From positions 9,783,144 through 9,847,143 of the forward strand of contig JAFMSR010000017.1 of NCBI GenBank assembly GCA_022818135.1: 64,000 bases of DNA, written 5' to 3'. The notes beneath the pieces are model-generated. The model was given only the letters and a program-made list of their open reading frames with translations, did no database searches and was not told the DNA's origin. Positions 1-10,196 of the stretch are shown piece by piece (position 1 is the first letter of the stretch; each line of letters opens with the position of its first letter). The position numbers were made by a program, and so were the translations under genes. The stretch is from Saxidomus purpurata (taxonomy: Eukaryota; Mollusca; Bivalvia; Venerida; Veneridae).

Positions 1-293
1 GGGTATCACATGTGTCCTCTGTGGTGTTAAGATTTGACAGTGTGACCTAGTTTTTGGCCCCATGTGACGCAGCTACGAACCTGGTCTAGAGCTCATCGAG
101 ACAATCGTTCTGACTAATTTCTTCGTGATTGGGGGTCAAATGTGGTCCCTACAGATTTAACAAGTTTTTCCTTTGATTTGTTACGGCGACCTATTTTTGA
201 CCCGATATGACCCATTTTCAAACCTACCTAGATTTTTCATCAAGGCATTCAAATGCTCCTCTATTAGTTTAATTTCAACTCCCATTTGAAGTG
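1..293. repeat. dispersed molluscan-type repeat fragment
   Basis: No coding potential. The wording of this stretch, with repeated 'tgacct', 'gacccat' and 'gaacctg' motifs around 'tgacctagtttttggcccca', resembles an interspersed repeat I associate with bivalve genomes. No termini are visible because the copy runs off the window edge. The family assignment is recognition only. Confidence 0.4.
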
Positions 294-564
294 TTACTGG
301 TACGCCGATTTGTTAGTACAATGTACATGTATATACAAATAAGTGTCGATAGAAAGTGAGGGTGAAAACAAAGGATAAAAATGTTTTAGCATGTTAAAAA
401 GATGGAAATGAAGAGATAAGGTTAAAGGAAGATAAAAACATTGCCCCTGATTTATGACTGGAAGGCTGTACACCCACTTTGAAAGCATCAAGGGAAGGGA
501 TTGTTTCTGTGTGACTTGGCAGAATATTCCACAGTATGACTGAGTAAGGAAAGAATGTGAATTT

Positions 565-617
565 TTTGGTGCGTTTTTGGTACGTGGCATTCCCTGTTTG
601 ATATTATTTTTGGTTTT
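565..617. repeat. dispersed repeat end, inverted copy at 18255-18302
   Basis: About 50 bp containing 'gcgtttttggtacgtggcat' and a following 'ccctgtttgatattattttt' reappears as its reverse complement at 18255-18302, just before the CA microsatellite. Homology stops at the same inner point, so this looks like the terminus of an interspersed element. The small ORF over it is not a gene. Confidence 0.55.
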
Positions 618-619
618 AA

Positions 620-848
620 AGTGACATTATGCGCATCTTACTGCAAATATTGTATTTTTGGTGACAGTTTTATAAAAGCAATTTTTGGTTGCTGTGCATT
701 TAAATATGTTAAATTAATGAGTATGCCGCATTAGTATTTTTGAAGTTGGTGCTTTAGATATAAAAAAATCGGACTGATAAAATGATAGTTGATTGTGTCG
801 TTGTTGATGTTGATAGAGATTTCGGCAGTGGAAGGGAAGCAACTCCTG
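620..848 (+). mobile_element. MITE family A, truncated copy
   Basis: Starts with AGTGACATTATGCGCA directly after TTAA (616-619) and matches the first 230 bp of the full copy at 908-1318. It stops at 'gcaactcctg', where the complete copies continue into 'catgcagttg'. What follows is a 57-bp block shared with the copy at 6135. Confidence 0.75.
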
Positions 849-905
849 AATTATTTTTATTGGCTTAAACATTTTATAATGTTGACTATGTGATTATTTT
901 TCATT
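849..905 (+). repeat. 57-bp block shared with 6075-6131
   Basis: The AT-rich block beginning 'aattatttttattggctt' and ending 'gattatttttcat' precedes family A copies both here and at 6075-6131. The two copies of the MITE were therefore mobilised or duplicated together with this flank, or the block is part of a longer version of the element. Confidence 0.6.
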
Positions 906-907
906 TA

Positions 908-1318
908 AAGTGACATTATGCGCATCTTACTGCACATAGTGTATTTTTGGTGATAGTTTTATAAAAGCAATTTTTGGTTGCTTTGCATTTAAATGTGTTA
1001 AATAAATGAATATGCCGCATTAGTATTTGAAGTTGGTGCTTTAGATATAAAAAAATCGGACTGATAAAATGATAGTTGATTGTGTCGTTGTAGAGATTTC
1101 GGCAGTGGAAGGGAAGCAACTCCTGCATGCAGTTGTTCTTTTCTTAAATTGACTCTCCCAGTCAAATAAGAAAATCAATATTTGGAAAGTTATTTTTTCA
1201 TACGGGTAGCGGGAAGAGTTTGGTGTATTGGGTTAAAAGCTATTATTTCCTCTACGCTTTTGTACACACACCATTTTCAGCTGGATTTTTACTTGAAAAA
1301 AATGCGCATAATGTCACT
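908..1318 (+). mobile_element. MITE family A, complete copy with TTAA flanks
   Basis: A 411-bp element bounded by TTAA at 904-907 and 1319-1322. The terminal inverted repeats are AGTGACATTATGCGCA at the left and its complement at the right. There is no transposase ORF. The 70-residue ORF inside is repeated in other copies only because the DNA is repeated. Other copies: 620-848 (partial), 6135-6543, 28624-29042, 53282-53681 (inverted), and a 92-bp derivative at 45662-45753. TTAA target sites suggest piggyBac-type mobilisation (inference), although the ends do not start with the usual CCC of that family. Confidence 0.85.
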
Positions 1319-1336
1319 TTAAGAAATAATCAATGG

Positions 1337-1477
1337 CTTGGAGTGCTTTATCGAAATTGAAGCATTTCCTGGAGGTGATGTGCCTGGCGGAATAATTCAC
1401 GAGGGCGAAGCCCGAGTGAATTATTACGCAGGCACATTACCGACGGGAAATGCTTCAATTTCGATAAACACTCCAAG
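1337..1477. mobile_element. palindromic MITE / foldback element
   Basis: A 141-bp imperfect palindrome. The arm 'cttggagtg..tttatcgaaattgaagc' returns as 'gcttcaatttcgataaacactccaag'. The centre is 'cacgagggcgaagcccgagtg'-like. It lies 19 bp beyond the end of the MITE A copy. A related centre occurs at 12961-13107. Confidence 0.6.
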
Positions 1478-1579
1478 ACATAGATTATTTCGATTCTTAG
1501 AAGCCGATTTTTTTTTAACTATCGTAACTACTACGGACATTTTTTTCAGTTCGGCGGTAATGTGTAAAACAGCATAAAT

Positions 1580-2334
1580 AGTAGCTGTTGGAATTCACTC
1601 CCCTATTCGGGCAACCATTCAAGATATCAAACATAACTATATTATACAAACTTATTTTATTTTAATCATCTAATACATAAAATATAAAAGAAATACCTGA
1701 CTGACATTATGCAGAAGACGTCAGATTCAGAACCTAACAAAGCAGCCAATCGATTTAAATGCGTACCGTTAATTTGAACTGTACAACGTTTTAACGTGGA
1801 GTAATGACGTCAGTGTGATGACGTAAACGTTTTCATTCATAGTTTTGTCTCCCGGAATCAAAACATGGTATGACTGTTAATCCTGAATTTCTTGGCCTTT
1901 TTTAAGGAAAGCAAGGTGAGGGTATTCTAAGGCTTACTTGACGTAATCAAAAATAATATTTAGGTTCTTAAACAAATCTTTTTTATGCGACTGATGTATT
2001 TATACTGATATTATTTCCATTTCTATATTTTATTTTTGAGCGGGAGTAAATTAGAAAAGTCTGAAGGAGCTATTTCCATGTCCGAAACTCCGCCTACTTT
2101 TCCGAGTGCTTTAATCATATTAATGCACTCGAATTGACTATAGAAATATACCGTAGGCATATTAGAATTCCTGGTAATCAGATGTAATTTATACTTGTCT
2201 GTAGCTGAGTGGATGCATTAATCTGGAACATCTTGTTAGCGTTTGTATGTAGCTTGGAAAGTTAATAGCAACAAGCTGATGAAAGATTTTGTAAAACATT
2301 ACTAAAAGCGAATCTATTCTTATCTGTTCAAGCG
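1580..2334. other. no gene seen
   Basis: AT-rich non-coding sequence with several TGACGTCA-like palindromes near 1716, 1805 and 1820. No convincing ORF or repeat boundary is visible. Confidence 0.5.
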
Positions 2335-3190
2335 AACGCTAACTCAGTCTTTCCTGCATAGCTGTAACACTGAACATATGATAGGGGAGTAGTCTCCAGT
2401 AGTTACCCATCGCAGAGCCCGTTGGACCATTTCTATTTTGTGTGTAGGGGTGCCAGATGGTAGAGGCATACTCCAGCTGCGGACGAACAAGGGTTTTGTA
2501 TGCAAGTATTTTGACATGTTCATTGTTTGCTATGATGTTTCTTTTGATAAAGCCAAGAGTTTTGGTTGCATTAGTTGTTATTCTAGACATATGACTGTTC
2601 AAGTTTAGAACGGATACTATGTCAATATCAAGATATTTTGCAGAAGAGACACACTCTAAGATTTGCCGTTGGAGAAGATATTGAGTTTTTTTAAATATTG
2701 TTCTTTTAGTAATACAAAGAACTTGGCATTTGGACTTATTTAGGTAATCTTGGATAGTTTTGCTATCTTCTGGAGAGTTAATGGTAAAGTAGACCGAAGT
2801 ATCGTCGGCAAATAGTTGAACTTGAGATGTGATGTTGGAAGGAAGATCATTTATCTATATTCAGAAGTAAAGAGGTCCAACGACAGAACCTTGGGTAACT
2901 CCAGATGTTACTGGTACTTCCTAGGAAAAGTCATCGTCCAAGGCTACAAGTTGCGTTCTGTTTAGACGAAATGTCTCGGACCACTCTCTTGAGGACTTGT
3001 GTTCACACACCATAGTCTTGAAGTTTAAAAGGGAGTTTTAAGTGATTCACCTTATCAAAAGCTTTGATGAGTTCTAACAAGTTTAAATCAATCTGTTTGC
3101 CACTGGAAAGTTGTTGATCAGTTCATCTAAAAACTAATTTGTGGCAAAAAGTGGAGTGTGAAAAATTCTAACAAGATGTTTTATGTACAA
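2335..3190 (-). pseudogene. LINE reverse-transcriptase relic (Jockey/CR1-like)
   Basis: Read on the minus strand in shifting frames, the stretch gives 'LIKAFDKVNH', then 'GVTQGSVVGPL', 'INDLPSNITSQVQLFADDTS' and finally 'YKTLVRPQLEYASTIWHPY'. This is the order palm, FADD box, thumb of a non-LTR retrotransposon reverse transcriptase. Stops and frameshifts interrupt it, so it is dead. The 87-residue ORF at 2339-2602 is the best preserved part. The endonuclease and the 5' half are missing. Confidence 0.8.
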
Positions 3191-6073
3191 TTAGAGATGC
3201 GGTACGTTCTCTAATTTGATTTCTTCGGGATCACGCAAACCAGGGTCCGTGCGTAAACATACACGATCATCTTAATGCGGAGAACTTTACAGTAGTAATT
3301 TTTTTCCTTTATGTAAAGAAAATATATTAAGCACTACGTGAAAACAATAAATTTCGGCGCTATTTAAAAAAATAAATAAAAAGGGACACTTTCGTCAGGG
3401 AAAGCAAGTAGGGAAAGCTTACAAGTTAAAGTAGTTTCGGCCGATTCCGTCAAAATTCATACTTTCATATCGGACATTATAATGAAAACTATACACAAGC
3501 ATCACTGGCATAGACATGGCAACATAACCACTGCATATTAACTAGAATTTGCATTATTTCGTAACGTTATAGCCTAAAATGTAAACTGTAATGCAGTCAA
3601 ATGCTCTATTTCGCTTTCATTTTGGCCGATCGATTGACGGCCAGTCAATGCGCATGCGCACGAATGACGTCATATCGGGGATTCCTAAAACCTCCTATTA
3701 CACCAAAACCTTATCTGTAGCTCTGACTGAGTATTACATAATTTTATCACTTGGGCATCAGACGAAAAAGTATTTGTTTTCATATTTAATGAGGGAAATT
3801 GCTAAGTGTAAGATGATGTGCCTTCAGTAGGCTGCACATACATATATAATGTTAAATGTTGACTTTATATTTTAGTTTATATAGAAATGTTGAATATGAT
3901 TAGAAACCAACACATAAATTAAAGCACACAACTAATTTTTATTCGCCTACAAGAGTAACTGTGACGTATATATTGCGGTCGGTGTTTTTGTTTGAAGTTT
4001 TAAACGCGGGAAAAGTATCAAACGGGAAAGATATTAACGGGTACAGGTCGATTTGTAGTAATTTATACACACCATATAAAACCATAACAGCATATGGTCA
4101 TTCTAAACAGAATTATAAGATACTATTTCTAAAAGCCATGGCTAGCTGTACATTCTTCAAATGAATTAAAACAGTAGATTATACAAGTTCGTAAAATGGC
4201 CATGATTATGAGATAAAAATACCTTGTTATAGTGTCACACCGGTATTGTTTTGCTTCCGGGTCGTAGGGTGCTAAATTAATCCCAAGTGAAAATTTCATT
4301 TTTGAGATTTCATGTGCATTTGTGATGAGAAAACATTAACTGCAGGCCAGATTTTGCATGATGATTTTAATTCAGACTGTTTATTAAGAACTTACAGTGT
4401 TTAAATTGTTTTTTATAGGATTACTTCTTCAGAGTGGATGAACACAGAAGTAGAGGTCATCTGAGTCATTCGGCTGGAGTGTACTGGAAAACTACACAGT
4501 GACTGGTTGTGTATTGAAATAGCGAGAAACTTGTGCGTTAGAGTTAGTGTTTTTTGTGAGTGTTTGGGAAGGACAGTAGGTGTATTTTATAGAAGGACAA
4601 TCAGAAAATCTTTAGAAGTGCCAGTATGACCAAGGGAGACTGTGGAATATAGACATTTTCACTCTATTTTTAATGTAGCAAAATGGCTGTGGTGTGACAC
4701 CTTATGGTCGGAAAAGATGCTCCCTGTGTGGAAGTCTCGATGTGCATGTCGAACTCCGACCACACCCACTCATCTGTCGGAAACCATTGCGTTAAAATTT
4801 CGTTAAAAGTTCCCTGTCCAACATATAGATGATCTTGCCTACCTCGGCGAAGTTGTCAGTTTGAGCCCGGGCTCGGCCTTGTGAAATCATTTTTAAGAAG
4901 CCTGTGAGTTTCTGATTCTGCCCAGTGTTTCTCTACCACAAACAGACGATCTCCGACATTTAACTTAAATTTAACTAACCGTTAAAAATGACCCCATTGT
5001 TGATCAAAATTTAACGACTGATCAGGTCTCAACAACATTGCTGGCAGGGTCAATTCTCAACGTCAAAAAATGACCCAGGGTCAGTTCTCAACGTTGAAAA
5101 ATGACCATTGGGGTCAATTTTCAACGAGGTCAAAACTTAATGTTACAGAGACAATAGTCCGGAGGCATGCAAGTCTACCATCCAGCTTGTCCCAACCATG
5201 TTGTTTAAGAACATAATCGATATAGTGTATATATAAGTTGGTCTTCAGATCATTTTATTTGTGTACTGTGAATCTGTCAGCGCAGAGCTATCACTGCCGC
5301 AGGGAACATTGCCTGGGGACTGAAAGTCCCCTAGGCCTAAGTTAGTATACCACATTTCAAACACTGCAAGAAATTTAACTGTGCTATGTGCGAACTACAA
5401 CTGTAAACATGCGCTATTGAAAGTAGTGCAAGACAGACCAGATCAATCGTCTGTTTGAATGTCGCATATGATAAGAACATATTACAAATGAAAACAGTAC
5501 ATAAAACTTCAACGACTGCAGGAAGGTATATAGCTTACGGGCTGCATTACACATTTTTTTCTGTTTTAGAAATTAATGCGCTGTTAGCTGATTACGGAAG
5601 ATAATCATATGCATATCACCGAAAAGTACGGATATGTACGGAAATTTACGAAAACGTACGGAGCTCGATATAAGAGTTTGTAGTTTGATTTTCAAATTTC
5701 CGATGTTATTTCATTGACAACTTTGTTATTTACGAACGATTACATATATATTTACCAAAAAATAAATGTCACTAAAAAAAAGATATAATTTACGTACATT
5801 CCCGAGAAGGAGCTCATGTGATCAAAATCCCCCGCCATTTATCGAGGACGCTGCATGTCAAGGCCCAGTGAACGGTTTCACCGATTACAACTACAAGGTA
5901 ACCCAGAATCATTTTTGGTTTTCTCTGTTATACACATTGTACAGTACTGTATTTATATTTCATTGCTGGTATTGCTTTGTTTATTTCTGTTTCAAGGTCT
6001 TGTCCTTGGTACACAATAATTTTCGATCCACATCATCAGATCATATCGCTTGAAGTTGTACAAAGCGCAGATC
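3191..6073. other. no firm gene; degenerate local repeats
   Basis: Short ORFs at 3591-3830 and 3961-4164 have no recognisable domain, signal or splice context, and I treat them as chance. Between about 4970 and 5145 there is a degenerate tandem/inverted repeat built on 'gggtcaattctcaacgt' and 'aaaaatgaccc'. A possible short coding segment is listed separately at 5766-5900. Confidence 0.4.
5766..5900 (+). CDS. weak candidate first exon, unknown product
   Basis: An ATG opens a 45-codon stretch (residues such as 'RRSSCDQNPPPFIEDAACQG') that ends at AAG|GTAACC, a usable splice donor. The composition is protein-like, but there is no partner exon, signal peptide or domain. The upstream region is AT-rich and the downstream is a MITE. 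I report it only as a candidate; chance is more likely. Confidence 0.15.
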
Positions 6074-6134
6074 GAATTATTTTTATTGGCTTAAACATTT
6101 TATAATGTTGACTATGTGATTATTTTTCATTTAA

Positions 6135-6543
6135 AGTGACATTATGCGCATCTTACTGCACATGGTGTATTTTTGGTGACAGTTTTATAAAAGCACTTTT
6201 TGGTTGCTTTGCATTTAAATGTGTTAAATAAATGAATATGCCGCATTAGTATTTGAAGTTGGTGCTTTAGATATAAAAAAATCGGACTGATAAAATGATA
6301 GTTGATTGTGTCGTTGTAGAGATTTCGGTAGTGGAAAGGAAGCAACTCCTGCATGCAGTTGTTCTTTTCTTAAATTGACCCTCCCAGTCAAATAAGAAAA
6401 TCAATATTTGGAAAGTTATTTTTTCATACGGGTAGCGGGAAGAGTTTGGTGTATTGGGTTAAAAGCTATTATTTCCTCTACGCTTTTGTACACACACCAT
6501 TTTAGCTGGATTTTTACTTGAAAAAAATGCGCATAATGTCACT
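6135..6543 (+). mobile_element. MITE family A copy
   Basis: A 409-bp copy almost identical to 908-1318. TTAA is intact on the left (6131-6134), but the right flank now reads ATCA after the terminal 'aatgtcact'. It carries the same 57-bp upstream block as the first copy pair. Confidence 0.85.
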
Positions 6544-6544
6544 A

Positions 6545-7899
6545 TCACGTACGTTTTATAATAAAACAAACTTCCCTGCCACCCATATATTTGTGAATCA
6601 TTCATTCTGTGTCATATATTGAATTTCGTCCTCTGCACATTTCGACCCGCGCTTTAGGTAAGATTCAGCGCAAAACACGTAGGTCAAAAGTTGTTTTTCG
6701 GGGAGTTAACCTATAGGCCCCAGGCCGTCAGCGCTTACAGCGCTTTGATTTTTTTATTATTCGTCCGTACACCGTGTACAGTTACCCACGTCTACCTGGT
6801 GGATGTTGACGAGTACAGCAACTGAAAATGAAATTGAAGGACTATATAAATGTGTCTTAAAACACATTATTGACCGGTTGTTGACATCCAAGTTTATTTA
6901 CTAACATTTTGATACTATGAGATTTCTGAGTAGAGATATAAATCAGTGATAATCGATATGGCGTTACTTTTTCATTACTGTCAGTGTTTATCGTAGTATT
7001 TCAATGAGCTAAAAGGAGAGTTACCCATCAATGCGCTCAGTTCATCTATAATGTTCGGCCTTTAGAGTACCCGGCCGTGAACTAGAGCATCAACCTTAGT
7101 CTGTTGAAACAACCTATAATGTTTCTCCCGGTTGTCAGTAAGGCATCATTGATCTACGTTCCACACCTCAGACGGGTAACGGCGGACGAGTTCAATCCCC
7201 AGCTCTAGCAACATATTAAACTGGCAGACCCTACACTGCTCACTTGAGTTTCTACATATACAAATCTTTGAATCGAATTTTATAAAGGTCCGCCCATGAC
7301 AGCAAATGTGCGTATTAGCTTTTTATTCGTGGTTGAGACCCCTTACATATACAAATCAATATCTGATAAGCAATTTATAGAAGAGTCACAAAAGGAACAA
7401 TTCTATGAGTTATCATCAAAGTCTAATCAATGGTGTGTGGGGAGTGGAGCTCTTGAAGGTCACTCTATAGATACATTGTATATTGGAAGTTTGGAACAAT
7501 CACAGCCGTGTTGTTTGATAGAACAACATTAGTTGAACAATTTTGACAGAGGGTCATATATAAGTATAATTGCAGTGAAATTATTTGAAAATGTTACCAA
7601 TGGTTACCGAGGAAATGTTTATGTTTCAAATTTACAATATACACTTATTGAAATTCTGTTAAAGCCGTATTTTCCGTTTTGCATTTTATGTGCGTCAGTC
7701 GTTGTAAATAGGAGCAAATATACGACTTTGGCGGAAAAAGGAATTTCCCTTTATGGAGAAAACCAGTCCTAGGGACCGAGTTATTTGACGAAACAACATG
7801 AGTTGAACAGTCTACATTGTATATATTGTGTCACCTTTGATTCATATTCGTTATTTGGAAATGTGGCCAACAGTTCCCAGAGAGAAGTATGCATGTATT
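6545..7899. other. no gene seen
   Basis: ORFs at 7296-7532 and 7533-7772 abut each other but show no domain, composition bias or splice sites that would make them credible. Around 7165-7200 there is a tRNA-B-box-like word ('gagttcaatcccc') that may be a SINE remnant. Confidence 0.4.
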
Positions 7900-8105
7900 T
7901 TAGAGTTCGTCCTGTGGTTAACGCGCTGGACTCGTAATTTTTCTTAATTTCTCGTAATCCAGGGAACGCAGGTTCGATCCCCCGTTCCTCCACTAACATA
8001 ACTAATGGTCCTTCGGATGAGACCTAAAACCGAGGTCCGATGTATCGGTGCTGTACGCCGCGCATGTTAAAGAACAAGGGAATGTCTCTGGAACGGGACA
8101 GGGGT
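7900..8105 (+). mobile_element. tRNA-derived SINE
   Basis: The head carries an A-box-like 'gtggttaacgcgctgg' and a B-box 'ggttcgatccc' (7971-7981) and ends in an acceptor-like 'gttcctcca'. The anticodon arm folds as ctgga/tccag, but the loop contains a 20-nt duplication (ctcgtaat at 7931 and 7951), so it is not a working tRNA. The body has 'ggatgagacctaaaaccgag' and 'gttaaagaac', a central module shared with the minus-strand copies near 12655 and 42320. It resembles conserved metazoan SINE core domains (recognition, unverified). Confidence 0.7.
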
Positions 8106-9108
8106 ATAACTTAAAGCGAGAACTTTTTCAACCATGCACAGATGCATAACTTAAAGCGGGATCAATTTCAACCGTGCACAAGTACATGACTAAAAGCTAG
8201 AACAATGTCAACCATGAACAAGGGCATAACTTAAATCGGGAACAATGTCAACAATGCACAGGGGCATGACTAAAAGTTAGAACAATGTCAACCATGAACA
8301 AGGGCATAACTAAAATCGGGAACAATGTCAACAATGCACATGGGCATGGCTTAAAGCGGCAACAATGTCAACCATGAACAGGGGCATGACTTAAAGCGGA
8401 AAGAATGTCAACCATGCACAGGGGCATGACTTAAAGCGGAAACAATGTTAACCATGCACAGGGGCATGGCTTAAAGCGCGAACAATGTCAACCATGCACA
8501 GGGGCATGACTTAAAGCGGGAGCAATGTTAACCATGCACAGGGGCATGACTTGGAGCGGGAACAATGTCAACCATGCACCGGGGCATGACTTAAAGCGGG
8601 AACAATGTCAACCATGCACAGGGGCATGACTTGGAGCGGGAACAATGTCAACCATGCACCGGGGCATGACTTAAAGCGGGAACAATGTCAACCATGCACA
8701 GGGGCATGACTTGGAGCAGGACCAATGTCAACCATGCACAGGGGCATGACTTAAAGCGGGAGCAATGTTAACCATGCACAGGGGCATGCCTTGGAGTGGG
8801 AACAATGTCAATCATGCACAGGGGTATGACCTGGAGCGGGAACAACGTCAACCATGCACAGGGGCATGACTTGGAGCGGAAACAATGACAACAATGCTCA
8901 GGCACATGCCTTAAAGCGGGAAAAATGTCAACCATGCGCAGGGGCATGACTGAAAGCGGGTACAATTTCAACCATGAACAGGGGGCATGACTTATAGCGG
9001 GAACAATGCCAATCATACACAGGGGCATGACTTGGAGCGGGAACAATTTCAACCATGCCCTTGGGCATGACTTAAAGCGGGAACAATTTCAACCATGCAC
9101 AGGGGCAT
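8105..9108. repeat. 40-bp minisatellite, about 25 copies
   Basis: Tandem units of the form catgacttaaagcgggaaca + atgtcaaccatgcacagggg (40 bp). Units drift at the edges. In 8520-8760 units with 'ttggagcg' alternate with units with 'ttaaagcg', giving an 80-bp higher-order period. The minus-strand ORF at 8768-9052 is a by-product of the repeat. Confidence 0.95.
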
Positions 9109-9540
9109 TACGTTTTCCTATTAGTTTCCATCGCAATCAGAGTTCCGCATAAAAAATAGAACTTTGTACTGTTCAGTGATTAGTGTTTTCTAACCAGTAC
9201 ACAATGAAAAAGATTCACTGAGCGCACTGTTTGTCTGGTACTTCTACCTAGCCTCGCCACCAGGCTAGATGATAATCTATTTTATTAAAACTCCAAGCAA
9301 ACTACTTTCAGCCTTTTATTCTAACAGGGCTCGATCATCTCTTACATTTTTGGCAGCAACGGGAGATAACTGAGAAATAGTAAATGTAAGGACTGGATGC
9401 CAATCTAACTACTACCCTGCTGGTGGTGCAGATCATGACTAGCGTGCACACAGCAGTATGGTCATGATCTTCACTGTTCGATATTCAGTCAGAAAATTAT
9501 CAATGGATTCCCTTTAATCTTTTTTAATTTACTGATATTG

Positions 9541-9842
9541 TAAAATAAATGCACTGATAGGATAATAATAGAACCATGTTGTAGTCACTCTAAAAACAAT
9601 GTTGACATATTCATTTCTTTTGTATTCAAGTCGCATTTTTCACGAAAAAGAGTTGCCAGGAAGCCTTTTTTATTTTTTGCAATATCATGGAAAAAACTGC
9701 TTTATATTTTTAACAAATACATCGATTTAAAAAGTAAAGTTATGAATGTTTTTTGGTACACATAAAGGTCATTTCCGCCGGTAAGAGTTTATCTTGGTAA
9801 AATAAGAGCTACTTGTCATTATGGTCCTGGGACTTTAAGCAA
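9541..9842 (+). repeat. 300-bp dispersed repeat, second copy at 51591-51873
   Basis: Alignable over about 300 bp with 51591-51873, from 'aaataaatgcactgatagga' to 'gggactttaagc', with scattered substitutions and small indels. There is no coding potential. Both copies end with 'gggactttaagc'. The family is not identified. Confidence 0.8.
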
Positions 9843-10196
9843 TTAATAGTAGTCCAAATGAAATATGGACAGGTCTATTTTTAGAAATTTAGCGCAATAC
9901 GAGTTAATCTTTTCTGCAAAAAAGCATCCAGGGAAAACTGCATCTTACTGTTGGCCATCATGTATTTCAAACGAGTGATCACAAAGAAACCATTTCAATT
10001 GGTCCACGTAATTAAGGTCAAGCAATATTCATGTGCCAAAAAAAGGTTCCTTTTTACTTCAAATGATCAACATGAACACGTCGGGTATATCTACACGAAA
10101 TCTTGTAAATGTACACTGTATCTGTTTCGATGTAACATAAACTAAATGAAACCGAAACACTGTGCTTGGTCTCTGAAAGTCAAACTTAAAGGCAGT

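Noticed and set aside
916..1128. Conserved 70-residue ORF (also at 6142-6354) beginning MQELLPFH
   Set aside because: Conserved only because it lies in MITE copies; no start context or domain, and absent from the shorter derivative.
7900..7992. A functional tRNA gene (CGU-like anticodon loop)
   Set aside because: The loop carries a 20-nt duplication, the acceptor stem does not pair well, and a SINE body follows.
8768..9052. 94-residue minus ORF with PLQVMPL repeats
   Set aside because: Translation of the 40-bp minisatellite; the period is not a multiple of three, so the frame drifts.
8100..9110. CRISPR array
   Set aside because: Units are contiguous with no spacers, and the genome is eukaryotic; it is a minisatellite. 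The same holds for 45795-46320 and 62805-63330.
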